Notes: generated by a model from the sequence alone, not told the origin. A stretch of 55,932 nucleotides of DNA from Parafrankia elaeagni (GCF_000374165.1 NZ_KB893672.1:59070-115001); one strand, 5' to 3'. Positions 41,752 to 51,794 are shown, numbered from the stretch's first letter. Numbers and translations: made by a program.

Positions 41752-44691
41752 TCAAAGAACACCCGCTCGGGACTCTTCGAGACGGCCCGCGAGCTGCCGA
41801 CGGGAGGTGACGCCGAGCTTCTGGAAGATCTTGCGCAGGTGATAGTCGACGGTGTTCGTGCTGATGAACATGGTCGCGCTGATCTCCGCGTTGGTACGGC
41901 CGGCGGCGGCGAGCCGGGCGACCGTCCGTTCCTGGGGAGTCAGGTCGAGAGCCTCGCGTGGTTGCCCGGCCGGCAGGCGCTGCCCGGTGGCCTCCAGCTC
42001 GGTGCGGGCCCGCTGGGCGAAGGCCGGCGCGCCCGCGCCCTCGAAGATCTCGACCGCGCGCCGCAGGTGCTCCCGGGCCTCCCGGCGCCGCCGGGCGCGC
42101 CGCAGCCACTCCCCGTAGACCAGGTGCGACCGGCCCAGCTGGACGGTCAGCACAGTGGGACGAAGCGTCGCGACGGCCGCGGCGTAGTGCGCCTCGGCCT
42201 CGTGGTCGTCGGACACCAACGCCCGCGACCGCTGGGCCACGCCCCGCGTCCAGACCGAACCGTTGACCGTCGCCAGGTCCTCGAGGAGCGCCACGACCCC
42301 CGCCGCCTCCGCGACACGTCCGCCGCGGCTCGCGGCCTCGACGAAATCCGGGTACTCCAGCGGAGTCACCTGCAGGAAAGGGTCATCCACCAGGGGTTTC
42401 AGTCGCGTGTAGGCATCGTCGTAACGACCTTCGGCGAGGTCCCGCACGGCCAGCGCGCCCACCCCTGAGGCGTACACACCGCCGAAGCCGGCCGCGCGGG
42501 CCGCGTCCGCGGCCGCCTCGACCTGGGCACGCGGACCCCCGGACCAGGCCAGCAGCGCCACGTTGACCACATGCTCGGCCTCGTAGCCGATCGCGCGGCG
42601 CAGCTCGCGGACCTGCTCGACGTACTGGTCCGCGAGCCGCGGCGTCCCGCTGTGCAGCAGGGTCAGCGACAGGATCCACAGGGTGGTGTCGAGCACCGGC
42701 AGCGAACCCCGCTCCCGTGCGGCGGCGGCCGTCCGTTCCAGGATGTCCCGCGTCGCCGTCTCGTCCCACAACGCGGTGGTCAGAGCGATGCTGATCGCGC
42801 CGTATCTCATCAGATCGGCGCCGGTGAGCCCGCTGACGACGTCGAGGGCCGCACGCAGCTCGGGCACCGCCTCCCGGTAGGGCCGCAGGATGTAGGTGCC
42901 CAGCGCACGCAGAATCGTCCCGGCGACACCGTGCGCCAGGCCGGCGCCGTCGAGCAGGCGGCGGCCCAGCACGGGCAGGGTGACCTCCCGCCCCTGCCGC
43001 TCCACGGCGAGCGCACGGTGGAAGGCGTCCAGCAGCGCGTCCTGCTCGGCGCCGACGTCATGCCCGTGGAAACACGCGGCCGCCGCGAGCATGTCGGCCG
43101 CACCGCGGACGACTGCCGGCCCGGCCGTGAAGAACGTGTGATCGACCCGGACTTTGGTCAGCCGGCCGCGCGTGACCGGGTCCAGCGCCGCCAGCGCCTT
43201 CTCGCCCGCCCCGCTCGTCCCTCCCGCCCCGCTCGTCCCTCCCGCCCGGCCCGTCCCTCCCGCCCGGCCCGTCCCTCTCGTCCCTCCCGACTCGGCGACT
43301 TCGTCGGCCACTTCGTCCGCCAGGCTCTTCGCCAGACCGGCGGCACCGGCCGCCAGCGCGGCCTCGGCCGCCGCGACCAGCCGGCCGTTCCTCGCCGGCC
43401 CGGGGGGCGTCAGCGCCGCCGCCTGCGTGAGGACGCTGGCCCGGGACCTGAGCCCGCCGCGGTGCGCCGCGAGATCCGCCACCCGTTCCAGCCGGTCGGC
43501 GACCTGCTCGTCGGTACCGACCGTCGCCTTCGCCGCATGCCAGGCCGCCAGCTCCACGATGCCCCTGGCCTCCGCCTCGGTGGACAACGCGCGGTGCGCC
43601 CGCCGCCGCTCCGCCCCCGGCGCACCGTGGTACGTCGCGGACCGAACCAGCGGATGCCGGAAGCTCAGCGACGCGCCGAGCTCCACCAGACCGGCCAGTT
43701 CCGCCTCGTCACCGACGATGTCGACGAGACCGAGCCGCCGGGCCGCCGCCCGGACCAGCTCCACGTCACCGGTCGACTCGGCGGCGGCGACCAACAGCCA
43801 CGCCTGCAGTCGCGGGTCGGCCCCGCGGATCCGGCGCAGATAGCACGCCTCCAGCCGGCTCCCGACGGGGATCGGCTCCACGGCGACACTCGACCGGGTC
43901 AGCTGCCGGACGCCCAGCTCGTCCGCCAGGTCGATCAGGGCCAGCGGGCTGCCCCCGGTCGCGTCGGCGATCCGCGTGGCCGCCGCCGTGTCGATCGGCT
44001 CCCGCAACACCGACTTCAGCAGCCGGACCGCCGCCTCCGTCCCCAGCCCGCCCAGCCGCAGAACAGGCAGCCCGGCCATCCGCTCGGTCACCCACAACTC
44101 GTCACGGGCGGCGAACACGAGCGCGACCCGCTCCGCCTCCAGCCGACGGGCCACGAAGGCCAGCACGTCCAACGACTCCGCGTCGAGAAGATGCGCGTCA
44201 TCGACAACGCAGACGATCGGTGGCGGCGCTTCGCCAGCCGGGATCGCTTCGCCCGCCGGCGCCGGCGCCGTGGAGGCCGAGGCCAGCAGGCCCAGCACGC
44301 CGAGACCGACGAGATACCGATCCGGCGCGGGGCCGTCCACCGCCCCGGTCGCCACCTGCAGTGCCAGCTGCTGCCGCTCCGGAAGGACCGGGAGATGCCC
44401 GCGGAGCGGAATCGTCAACCGGTGCACCGAGGCGAACGGGAGCGCCGACTCCGCCTCGTACCCGTCCACCCGCAGCAGCCGGAAACCCTCGGACACAGCC
44501 CTGGACGCCATCGTCTCCAGCAGTGCCGTCTTCCCGATGCCCGGCTCACCGCAGAGCAGCAGCGCACCCCCACGGCCGTCACGGGCTGACTCCAGCAGCG
44601 ACCCGACCCGCCGCCTTTCCGCATCCCGCCCCAGCAGCCCGCCCTCGCCGGGATGCACCGACCGTGACACAGACGAGGCCGCGTCAGTCAC
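41752..44691 (-). CDS. LuxR-family LAL regulator 2 (AAA ATPase, HTH)
   Basis: 979-aa large ATP-binding LuxR regulator with Walker A GEPGIGKT (48-55), Walker B-like VCVVDDAHLLD, a long helical middle, and C-terminal HTH (TNAEISATMFISTNTVDYHL). GTG start. A slippage-type repeat encodes Gly-Gly-Thr-Gly-Arg-Ala and Gly-Gly-Thr-Ser-Gly-Ala units near residues 470-495. It resembles LAL 1 in architecture but differs in sequence. Convergent with the lipoprotein hydrolase; target unknown. Confidence 0.94.
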   Translation of the reverse strand: MTDAASSVSRSVHPGEGGLLGRDAERRRVGSLLESARDGRGGALLLCGEPGIGKTALLETMASRAVSEGFRLLRVDGYEAESALPFASVHRLTIPLRGHLPVLPERQQLALQVATGAVDGPAPDRYLVGLGVLGLLASASTAPAPAGEAIPAGEAPPPIVCVVDDAHLLDAESLDVLAFVARRLEAERVALVFAARDELWVTERMAGLPVLRLGGLGTEAAVRLLKSVLREPIDTAAATRIADATGGSPLALIDLADELGVRQLTRSSVAVEPIPVGSRLEACYLRRIRGADPRLQAWLLVAAAESTGDVELVRAAARRLGLVDIVGDEAELAGLVELGASLSFRHPLVRSATYHGAPGAERRRAHRALSTEAEARGIVELAAWHAAKATVGTDEQVADRLERVADLAAHRGGLRSRASVLTQAAALTPPGPARNGRLVAAAEAALAAGAAGLAKSLADEVADEVAESGGTRGTGRAGGTGRAGGTSGAGGTSGAGEKALAALDPVTRGRLTKVRVDHTFFTAGPAVVRGAADMLAAAACFHGHDVGAEQDALLDAFHRALAVERQGREVTLPVLGRRLLDGAGLAHGVAGTILRALGTYILRPYREAVPELRAALDVVSGLTGADLMRYGAISIALTTALWDETATRDILERTAAAARERGSLPVLDTTLWILSLTLLHSGTPRLADQYVEQVRELRRAIGYEAEHVVNVALLAWSGGPRAQVEAAADAARAAGFGGVYASGVGALAVRDLAEGRYDDAYTRLKPLVDDPFLQVTPLEYPDFVEAASRGGRVAEAAGVVALLEDLATVNGSVWTRGVAQRSRALVSDDHEAEAHYAAAVATLRPTVLTVQLGRSHLVYGEWLRRARRRREAREHLRRAVEIFEGAGAPAFAQRARTELEATGQRLPAGQPREALDLTPQERTVARLAAAGRTNAEISATMFISTNTVDYHLRKIFQKLGVTSRRQLAGRLEESRAGVL
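43206..43291. repeat. Short tandem repeats in LAL 2
   Basis: Imperfect 15-18-bp units of the type CCCGCCCCGCTCGTCCCT encoding a Gly/Thr/Arg-rich linker on the minus strand. Confidence 0.7.
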
Positions 44692-44833
44692 GCCATGACG
44701 TGACAGCCCGGCGGGGGACAGAGCCCCCCGAAGACCGCCGCACGCTTCGCGGGAGCATCGCGCTCATCGTGACCGCCACAAGCCTCCCGCCCTCGTCACC
44801 TGTCCAGTGTCGCGCCGCCTGGACCCGTCCGTG

Positions 44834-45703
44834 TCACCGGAGTGGTCGGCCGGCCCCCTCCGCGGGGAACTCCTCGATGCCGAGGACCAGCATCAGCTGC
44901 AGCCGCTCGCGCGTCTCGGCATCCGCCGGGGTGAGTACCAACAGCTGCTGGCCCTGATCCGGAGTAACCAGGGTTTCGCAGTCCATCAGCAGACGGCCGA
45001 CCCGTGGGTGCAGCAGAGTCTTGCGGTCGGCACGCCGGACCGCCACCTCGTGCTCGGCCCAGCGCCGGCGGAACTCGGCACTGGCGGCCCGCAGCCGCTC
45101 GACGAGCCCGGTGACCTCAGGGTCGCCGGCGCGCCGCCCCGCGGTCGCCCGCAGGTCGGCCACGAGCTGACGAGACTGATGCTCATGCTCCTCCGGCGGG
45201 CTGACAGCGCGGGCGGCAGCCTCGGTGAACCAGCGGTACACCGGGTAACGCCGGTCGCCCTCGACGTCGGCGAGGCTGCCTGCCAACAGCAGCCCCGCCC
45301 GGTTCCGGGCGAGGATCTCGCCCAGGTCGGAGAGCACCAGGGCCGGGGTGTCGCCGAGCAGGTCGAGCATGCGCACCAGCCCGGCGCGGGCCAGCCGGGC
45401 CTGCCCGGCCGTGCCGTCGGCAGCCGGCGGCTGGTGGCCGGCCAGGTGGAACAGGTGGTCACGCTCGTCGTCGGACAGCCGCAGCGCCCGGGCCAGCGCA
45501 CCCAGCAGCTGGACCGACGGCTGGCTGCTGCGGCCCTGCTCAAGCCGCACCACGTAGTCGACCGACATGCCCGCGAGCATGGCGACCTCCTCCCGGCGCA
45601 GGCCGGTGGTGCGCCGCCGCGGGCCGTCGGCCAGGCCCACCTCGGCCGGGCGGATCGCCGCGCGGCGCCGTCGCAGGAAGTCGGCGAGCTCGTCACGTTC
45701 CAT
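44834..45703 (-). CDS. XRE-family regulator with MmyB-like domain
   Basis: 289-aa transcription factor. The N-terminal HTH includes TGLRREEVAMLAGMSVDYVV followed by RLEQGRSSQPS, the hallmark of this subfamily. An MmyB-like ligand-binding domain (about 110-275) follows. ATG at 45,703 is supported by the conserved start DELADFLRRRR; the frame extends upstream without need. It is divergent from the aldo/keto reductase, and this XRE-oxidoreductase pairing is common in actinobacteria, so it probably controls that gene. Confidence 0.92.
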   Translation of the reverse strand: MERDELADFLRRRRAAIRPAEVGLADGPRRRTTGLRREEVAMLAGMSVDYVVRLEQGRSSQPSVQLLGALARALRLSDDERDHLFHLAGHQPPAADGTAGQARLARAGLVRMLDLLGDTPALVLSDLGEILARNRAGLLLAGSLADVEGDRRYPVYRWFTEAAARAVSPPEEHEHQSRQLVADLRATAGRRAGDPEVTGLVERLRAASAEFRRRWAEHEVAVRRADRKTLLHPRVGRLLMDCETLVTPDQGQQLLVLTPADAETRERLQLMLVLGIEEFPAEGAGRPLR

Positions 45704-45883
45704 CGCCTCATGGTTCCTCGGCCCGGCGCGTCCAGCCAGGGAGCGGCACTCCCACGATGGACGCTCCGCTCCCGGACGCGCCGTCGCCGGGCCACGGTGG
45801 ACGAGGCCGTCGTCGACAGCCGTCGACGACAGCCGACGATGCGCCACCAGAGGATGCGCCAGCAGACGATGAAGGAGACCACG

Positions 45884-46876
45884 ATGCGGACACGAACTCT
45901 CGGCAGCTCCGGACCGGCCGTCGGCGCGCTCGGTCTGGGCGCAATGGGCATGTCAGGCGCCTACGGGACGTCCGACGACGCGGAGAGCACCGCCACCGTG
46001 CACGCCGCCCTGGATGCCGGCATCACCCTCGTCGACACCGGCGACTTCTACGGCATGGGCCACAACGAGCTGCTGCTCCGCGAGGCACTGCGCGGCCGGG
46101 ACCGGGACAGCTACGTCCTGAGCGTCAAGTTCGGCATGCTGCGCGGGCCGGGCGGGGGGTTCGGCGGGGCGGACGGGCGCCCCGAGGCGGTGCGGAACTT
46201 CCTGGCCTACTCGCTGACCCGGCTGGGCACCGACCACATCGACATCTACCGCCCGGCCCGGCTGGACCCGGCCGTCCCGATCGAGGAGACCGTGGGCGCC
46301 GTCAAGGAGATGATCGACGCCGGCTATGTGCGACACGTCGGCCTCTCGGAGGTCGACGCCGAGACGATCCGCCGCGCGCACGCCGTACACCCGATCGCCG
46401 ACCTGCAGATCGAGTACTCGCTGGTGTCGCGGGCGGTGGAGGCGGACGTCCTGCCCACCCTGCGGGAGCTGGGCATCGGCCTGACCGCGTACGGGGTCCT
46501 CAGCCGTGGCCTCATCTCCGGGCACTGGAACGCCGGTCAGGCAGCCCCCGGCGATGCCCGTGCCCACAGCCCGCGGTTCTCCAGCGGGAACGTGGAGCAC
46601 AACCTCACCCTGGTGGAGGCACTGCGTCGGGTCGCCGCGGCGACGGGCGCCACCGTCGCCCAGCTGGCCATCGCCTGGGTGGCCGCCCAGGGGGCGGACA
46701 TCGTGCCCCTGATCGGCGCCCGCACCCGCGAGCGGCTGACCGAGGCACTGCCCGCCCTCGACCTGAACCTCACCGCCGACGATCTCGCCGAGATCGAGAA
46801 AGCCGTCCCGGCCGGCTCGGCCCGCGGCGACCGGTACCCGACCGCGTTCATGTCCGGCCTCGGAGTGGGAAACTGA
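45884..46876 (+). CDS. Aldo/keto reductase
   Basis: 330-aa NADPH-dependent (beta/alpha)8 oxidoreductase. It starts RTRTLGSSGPAVGALGLGAM, has the catalytic Asp/Tyr region DTGDFYGMGHNE and LSVKFGM with the Lys. Next come GYVRHVGLSEVDAETIRRAH and the C-terminal cofactor-binding stretch VPLIGARTRERL. ATG has AAGGAG 6 nt upstream. The sequence IYRPARLDP replaces the usual Y-Q-P-x-R-x-D. Divergent from an XRE regulator. Reduces small aldehydes or ketones. Confidence 0.95.
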   Translation: MRTRTLGSSGPAVGALGLGAMGMSGAYGTSDDAESTATVHAALDAGITLVDTGDFYGMGHNELLLREALRGRDRDSYVLSVKFGMLRGPGGGFGGADGRPEAVRNFLAYSLTRLGTDHIDIYRPARLDPAVPIEETVGAVKEMIDAGYVRHVGLSEVDAETIRRAHAVHPIADLQIEYSLVSRAVEADVLPTLRELGIGLTAYGVLSRGLISGHWNAGQAAPGDARAHSPRFSSGNVEHNLTLVEALRRVAAATGATVAQLAIAWVAAQGADIVPLIGARTRERLTEALPALDLNLTADDLAEIEKAVPAGSARGDRYPTAFMSGLGVGN

Positions 46877-46926
46877 CACCGGCCTGGTGATCAGGCGTCG
46901 TCAGCCAGGCCAGCCGCTGCGGCTGG

Positions 46927-49900
46927 TCAGGATGCCGGATAGGTGGCCAGCCAGCCCTGGGTCGCGGCGCCGAACTCGTCGGAGACCAACCGTGTCCGGT
47001 CGATCTCCCGGACGAGGTCGTCGGCGACCCGCTCGACGATCTCGAAGCCTTCGAGCTCGCGGACCCAGTCCTGGGGCAGGGCGTGTTCCCCCAGCGCGGC
47101 CCCCACGAGGTTCCCGCAGACAGCGCCGGTCGAGTCGCTGTCACCGGAATGGTTCACCGCCGCGAGCAGCGCGCCGCGCGGGTCGTCGGGGAGAGCTGCA
47201 GCGCAGTAGACGGCGATGGCCAGCGCCTCCTCGGCGACCCAGCCACCGCCGAGGGATTCCACCCGCTCCGGAGTGACAGTCCCCTCGCCTGCAATCACCT
47301 CCTCGGCTGCGCCGAGCGCCGCCCGCAGCGCGGCGCTGACCTCGCCGCCCTGCCGCTGCGCGGCCAGCCGGTCGAGGGCCGACGCGGCGGCGCCGGTGAC
47401 GGACGCACCACTGACGATCTCCGCGATGATCCAGGCGAACGCGCCCGCCGCGAGATAGCCGCTCGGGTGGCCGTGGGTGAGGACGGCACACTCGACCGCG
47501 AGATCCCACGAACTCTGCGGCGACCTACGGAGCAGCCCGAAAGGCGCGGAGCGCATCACCGTGCCGCATCCCTTGCTGTCGGGGTTGGCCGGGTCGTCGA
47601 GGGTGCCGGGTCGGGGGCGCGCCAGACCGCTCAGACAGGCGTTCCCGGGCGCCCGTCGCGCGTAGAGCACTTTCTGGGAGGCTAGCCAGCCGTCGGCGGG
47701 CTCGGGCGGCCCGTCCAGCCGCTGCGTCGCGAGCCAGCGCTGGTAGGCGTTCCACAACACGGTCGGCGGGTGGAAGGGCGGGTGAAGGGAGTCACCCGAC
47801 CGGCTCCGCACCGACGCGCGGATGAGCCCTTCAGCGGTGAACAGCGTCATCTGAGTGTCGTCGGTCAGCGGCGCGCGGACGCCGTACGCCACCGTCAGCC
47901 CGGTGACGCCCGCGGGGCCGTGCGCCTGCCGGATGCTTGCCAGGTCGTGGAACTCGATTCCGGCGCCCAGCGCATCGCCGAGCGCCCCGCCGAGCAGACA
48001 TCCGCGCACCCGGTCGGCGTAGCTGAGCACGGTGGGCCCGCCGGCGGTGTCCGTCGGCCGCTGGCCGCCCAGTGCGGCTTCGGTCTCTGCTCGCGCGGAG
48101 GCAGTGGCTTCCAGCGTCATGGATCCTGGGACGACGGCCGCCGGGGCCGCGCTGTCGGACTCCAGGTCGGCCGCCGCGACCAGTTCGGCGGCGGTCATGC
48201 GCTGGCGGGCCAACGCCCGCCCGGAGCGGCCGAAGATCACTCCTTCGTCCGTCAGTACCGCCCGCGGGTCGTCGACCCGGTCGGGGTCGGGCCACCGGAA
48301 CTCCGGAGAGACCGCCCCGTTCAGCTTCAGCACCCGGTGGGCGTTCGGGACGCGGACGTTGGCCAGCCGCTGCCCTACTGCCACCGCGTGGGTGCCGACG
48401 ACCTCGGCCACGTCGGAGTAACTGGTCCAGCGGCCGGCGGGAATCGAGGCGAGAACCTGGGTCAACAGCGTCCAGCGCCGGCTGGGCGGCGCGGCCTCCT
48501 CCACGCTCGTGTCCGGGCCCGGCCAGATCCGCAGGGCGCGGTCGGCGAGGTCTCGGCCCCGCCGCTGGATCTCCGCCCGGCCCCACCGAGGGGTTTTGCC
48601 GATCTCCCGGTTCATGGCCAGCCCGCTGTCCGCCAGCAGGGTGCGCTTCTGGTCGAACTCATGGTCGGCCAGTTTCGGGTTGTACGCGGTGAGGGTCAGG
48701 TTGCCCAGGGTGTGCACCACCGACCGGTGCAGCTCGTCCCGGGATTCGCCGTCCCGTACCTCCTCGTCGAGGGTCGCCCGCCAGCCGGGCCGGTTCAGGG
48801 ACTGCGGCAGGACGTGCTCGATGGTGAGCTTCGCGTCCCAGTCGACCGGTTCCAGGTGTTCGTGGTCCTCCTCGAGGCAGCGGAGCACGTAGGTCCGCTG
48901 CGGCCCGCGGCCCGTCCAGTAGAACGGGTTGACGAGAACGGCCTCCCGGACGTGCTCGTCGCTCGGGAACTTCTTGCGCGGCCCGGACAGGACGCGGGTG
49001 ACGGCGTCCGCGGTCGGCGGGGTGTCGCCGAGCTCCTTGACCAGGGACATCAGGATCCTGTTGCTGTTGGCGCTCGCGATGCCCACGATCATCCGGCGGA
49101 CCAGATAACCCTCGACGACCCGCAGCGCCCGGGCGCCCTCGGCGGCGTCGACACGCCCGGCGGCGTGCTCGATCAGCAGGTGCAGGGCAATGGGCCGGAC
49201 CACATCCGCGCCCCACCTGCGCAACCGCCACAGGGCGGGGCGAAGCTGGTCGTCGGGCTCCCTGTCCGGGTCGAGAAGCCGGTGGAACAGCAGGGCTTTC
49301 GCGTGCAGGTCGTGGATCCACTCCTCTACCGCGTCCTCGTCAGGCAGCGTGTCGAGGAACTGGCGCTGGGCCTGGTAGACGTTGTCCTTGGTGGCCCGGT
49401 CGTCGCCGCGCAGAACGAGGTCGAGCCAGATCAGGTCCTCCAGAGTGTCGCCGAGCATCTCCTGCAGCGGGTACCAGCGCCAGTCGTAGACGTGGTCGGC
49501 CCGCGTTGGCAGGCGCATGAACAGGTAGTTGCGCAGCAGGTCGGCCTGGGTGAGGCGGCGGCCGGTGTGGTTCAGCGACTCGAAGATCCGGTACACGTCG
49601 TCGTCGGCGTGCGCGGCGATCTCCACGACCGCGAGCTGGCCGACGACCGCCTGCTCGACACGGGCGGGGCTCACCTCGTCCTCGGCATCCTCCAGCTCGG
49701 CGAGCCGGGCGCGGAAGAACCGGTACGCCTCGCCGACGCCGGCGCGCCCCCCGGCGGCCGGCAGTCCCTCCAGCAGTGCCGTCCAGGCCGCGCGGTCCGC
49801 CCGGGTTGGCAGCAGCGTGTACCGCTCGGTGCCCTCGGCGTATCTGTTGAGCAGGTACAGGTCGTCGATCTTGCCGGCCAGGTGGGAGTCGTTCTCCCTG

Positions 49901-50190
49901 ACGTGGTCGCGTATGGCGCACAGCAGAATGCTCAGCGAGGTCAGCCGCTGCTGCCCATCCACGACGAGCCAGACGGCGACCCCGGCCGGGGTGGTGGACG
50001 GGCTGGGGGCCAGCACCAGCGAACCCATGAAGTGCGAGGCCGACGGGCCCTCGGCGACCACGGTGAGGATGTCGGCCCACAGTTGGCGCAGGTTCGACCT
50101 GCCCCAGCTGTAGGGGCGCTGGTAGAGCGGGACGAGGTACTGGCACTGGCCCTGCAGCAGTTTGCCGAGTGTGGTCTCGTTCGCCTTCAT
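46927..50190 (-). CDS. DUF262-DUF1524(HNH)-alkyltransferase-like-ADP-ribosylglycohydrolase fusion
   Basis: 1087-aa four-part protein. DUF262 (about 1-230) has the NTPase-like VDGQQRLTSLSIL (77-89). DUF1524 (about 420-545) has the HNH-type IEHVLPQ (457-463) and HTLGNLTLTAYN. A DNA-binding alkyltransferase-like domain (about 572-655) has PNAHRVL where MGMT has PCHRV, so no acceptor Cys. A complete ADP-ribosylglycohydrolase (about 725-1080) has GALGDALGAG, LTDDTQM and HSGDSDSTGA metal sites. The first two domains are those of GmrSD-type nucleases that cut modified phage DNA. ATG at 50,190 gives the usual DUF262 start KANETTLGKLLQG; a TTG at 50,247 is possible. I infer a defence or DNA-ADP-ribosylation role. 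Confidence 0.9.
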   Translation of the reverse strand: MKANETTLGKLLQGQCQYLVPLYQRPYSWGRSNLRQLWADILTVVAEGPSASHFMGSLVLAPSPSTTPAGVAVWLVVDGQQRLTSLSILLCAIRDHVRENDSHLAGKIDDLYLLNRYAEGTERYTLLPTRADRAAWTALLEGLPAAGGRAGVGEAYRFFRARLAELEDAEDEVSPARVEQAVVGQLAVVEIAAHADDDVYRIFESLNHTGRRLTQADLLRNYLFMRLPTRADHVYDWRWYPLQEMLGDTLEDLIWLDLVLRGDDRATKDNVYQAQRQFLDTLPDEDAVEEWIHDLHAKALLFHRLLDPDREPDDQLRPALWRLRRWGADVVRPIALHLLIEHAAGRVDAAEGARALRVVEGYLVRRMIVGIASANSNRILMSLVKELGDTPPTADAVTRVLSGPRKKFPSDEHVREAVLVNPFYWTGRGPQRTYVLRCLEEDHEHLEPVDWDAKLTIEHVLPQSLNRPGWRATLDEEVRDGESRDELHRSVVHTLGNLTLTAYNPKLADHEFDQKRTLLADSGLAMNREIGKTPRWGRAEIQRRGRDLADRALRIWPGPDTSVEEAAPPSRRWTLLTQVLASIPAGRWTSYSDVAEVVGTHAVAVGQRLANVRVPNAHRVLKLNGAVSPEFRWPDPDRVDDPRAVLTDEGVIFGRSGRALARQRMTAAELVAAADLESDSAAPAAVVPGSMTLEATASARAETEAALGGQRPTDTAGGPTVLSYADRVRGCLLGGALGDALGAGIEFHDLASIRQAHGPAGVTGLTVAYGVRAPLTDDTQMTLFTAEGLIRASVRSRSGDSLHPPFHPPTVLWNAYQRWLATQRLDGPPEPADGWLASQKVLYARRAPGNACLSGLARPRPGTLDDPANPDSKGCGTVMRSAPFGLLRRSPQSSWDLAVECAVLTHGHPSGYLAAGAFAWIIAEIVSGASVTGAAASALDRLAAQRQGGEVSAALRAALGAAEEVIAGEGTVTPERVESLGGGWVAEEALAIAVYCAAALPDDPRGALLAAVNHSGDSDSTGAVCGNLVGAALGEHALPQDWVRELEGFEIVERVADDLVREIDRTRLVSDEFGAATQGWLATYPAS

Positions 50191-50371
50191 GGAATACGCC
50201 GCCCCCGCGTCGTTCGCCCGTTCGATCGGTCCGGTGACCGTCAGCAAGCAATCCTAGCGATTGTCGACCTGCGGCCACGGCGTCAGATACGCCCCGGTCG
50301 CTTCTCGGTCCAGACCCGCGAATGTTCCACGGCAGGCTCGGGCTCCCAGAGGGGGAGAGCACCGCGGCGTG

Positions 50372-50404
50372 CCCTGAAAGCCCTCGGACAGGACTCTTTC
50401 AGGG
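50372..50404 (-). terminator. Hairpin at the end of the EAD-like gene
   Basis: Perfect 9-bp inverted repeat (50,372-50,380 with 50,396-50,404) overlapping the stop codon region of the minus-strand gene that ends at 50,399. Confidence 0.5.
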
Positions 50405-51646
50405 AGTGGGGACCTCGATCTGGGTGAGCCAGCGGAAGTCGCCGACTCCTTTCGTGATCATTTCTTTCACGTGGATCTTCTCCGCCGGCGTGTCTCTGAT
50501 CCAGTACTGATAGGCCTCTTCGTCGACCAGAACGACGAACAGATCGAAGTCGAGACCCACCTCCTCGGCATCGCCGAGACGGACCTGCTGCCGCCAGCAG
50601 CCGTCACCGTCAGGCGAGATCGCCGCCAGCGGCCGGTAGGCGTCGTCGCCGGGTGTGTATCCGTCCCGGCCGGGGCCGTTGCCGGAGGAGAGTTTGTCCT
50701 CGCGCACGTACAGATAGAGACGATCGCCGGCCGCGGGCTCGCCGGTGATTCGGATGGCCAGGGAGGCGGACACCGCCGGCGTCGTGGCCAGCGTGTGCTG
50801 GACCTCGGTCACGGTCACCCCGGCACCGCTCCCGTGGTCGGAGAAAAAGAAGTCGGTGCCTCCGGTGGGTGGCGGGGACAGCACGCACCCGGCCGGAGAC
50901 GGGGCGGCGTCGACCGGCGGTGCCGGCACGACATCGGACGCCGGTGTCAATGCCGGTGCCCACGCCGGTGTCGGTGTCGACACCGGCGTGGAGGGCATGG
51001 GCAGGACGGCCGGATCGGTCGGTGTCCCCGTGGGTGTGACGCCGGATGCCCGGCTGGTGCGCGGGGTTCCGCCGCCGGTGGGGCCGGCTGGGGCGGTGGG
51101 GGAGGAAAGGCCGCCCGGACTGCCTTCCTGCGAGGCCTCCCTGAACGCGGTGATCCCGATTCCGGCGCCGGTCAGCGCTGCGACGAGCACCGTCGCCGCG
51201 GCGGCCCTGGACGGACGGGAAAGTCGACGATGCGTCCGTGACGGCTCCGGAACCCGCGGAGGCTCCGGAACCCGTGTCATGACGGGTGGTTCGAGAACGG
51301 CCGTGCTCCGGTCGGTCGACCGTCCATCAGGAGTCGTGTCGGCGGAGCCGTCCCCGAGGTGGTCCGTGCGCAGGCGCTGGAGAGCTGGGTGCGTCGGCCA
51401 CTGCCGCAGCATCGCCACGAGCAGTCGCCGGTACGGTGTCGATATCACGCCATGGCGGAACTCCTCGAAGACCTCGAACCAGGCAAGCTGAGGGGTGGTC
51501 ATGCTCAGGGTGGGCATGCGGCTTGACGGAAACCCGATCTCGGCCAGAATCCGCCGGAACGCACCGTCGCCCGTCACGACGGCGGCGCATGTCTCCTGAA
51601 GGAACAGGATGTCGGTGTCGGACATCGACAGGTCTCGATCTGTCAC
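50399..51646 (-). CDS. Membrane-anchored protein with EAD-like N-terminal domain
   Basis: 415-aa protein. About residues 10-95 look like an effector-associated, death-like helical domain (ILFLQETCAAVVTGDGAFRR, then YRRLLVAMLRQWPTHPALQRL). A Pro/Arg-rich linker, one membrane segment (AAAATVLVAALTGAGIGITA, about 148-167) and a long Pro/Thr/Ser linker follow. The C-terminal extracytoplasmic domain of about 150 residues starts at DFFFSDHGSG and has AIRITGEPAAGDRLYLYVRE. EAD domains pair sensors with effectors in bacterial conflict systems. It lies 148 nt downstream of the kinase gene on the same strand. The EAD call is by pattern only. GTG start; ATG at residue 8 is an alternative. Confidence 0.6.
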   Translation of the reverse strand: MTDRDLSMSDTDILFLQETCAAVVTGDGAFRRILAEIGFPSSRMPTLSMTTPQLAWFEVFEEFRHGVISTPYRRLLVAMLRQWPTHPALQRLRTDHLGDGSADTTPDGRSTDRSTAVLEPPVMTRVPEPPRVPEPSRTHRRLSRPSRAAAATVLVAALTGAGIGITAFREASQEGSPGGLSSPTAPAGPTGGGTPRTSRASGVTPTGTPTDPAVLPMPSTPVSTPTPAWAPALTPASDVVPAPPVDAAPSPAGCVLSPPPTGGTDFFFSDHGSGAGVTVTEVQHTLATTPAVSASLAIRITGEPAAGDRLYLYVREDKLSSGNGPGRDGYTPGDDAYRPLAAISPDGDGCWRQQVRLGDAEEVGLDFDLFVVLVDEEAYQYWIRDTPAEKIHVKEMITKGVGDFRWLTQIEVPTP

Positions 51647-51794
51647 TCCGACCCCCGTACGCAGAGAAAACGGCCACCCGAGATCCAGATCGTCGCCGGG
51701 ACACGACGATCATTGTCGCTCGGCGGCGGTCCATGTAGGGGCAGGCCCGCCGGCAGGTTATGGGAGGGGCGAGTGGTCGTGACAGCCTTGGTGA

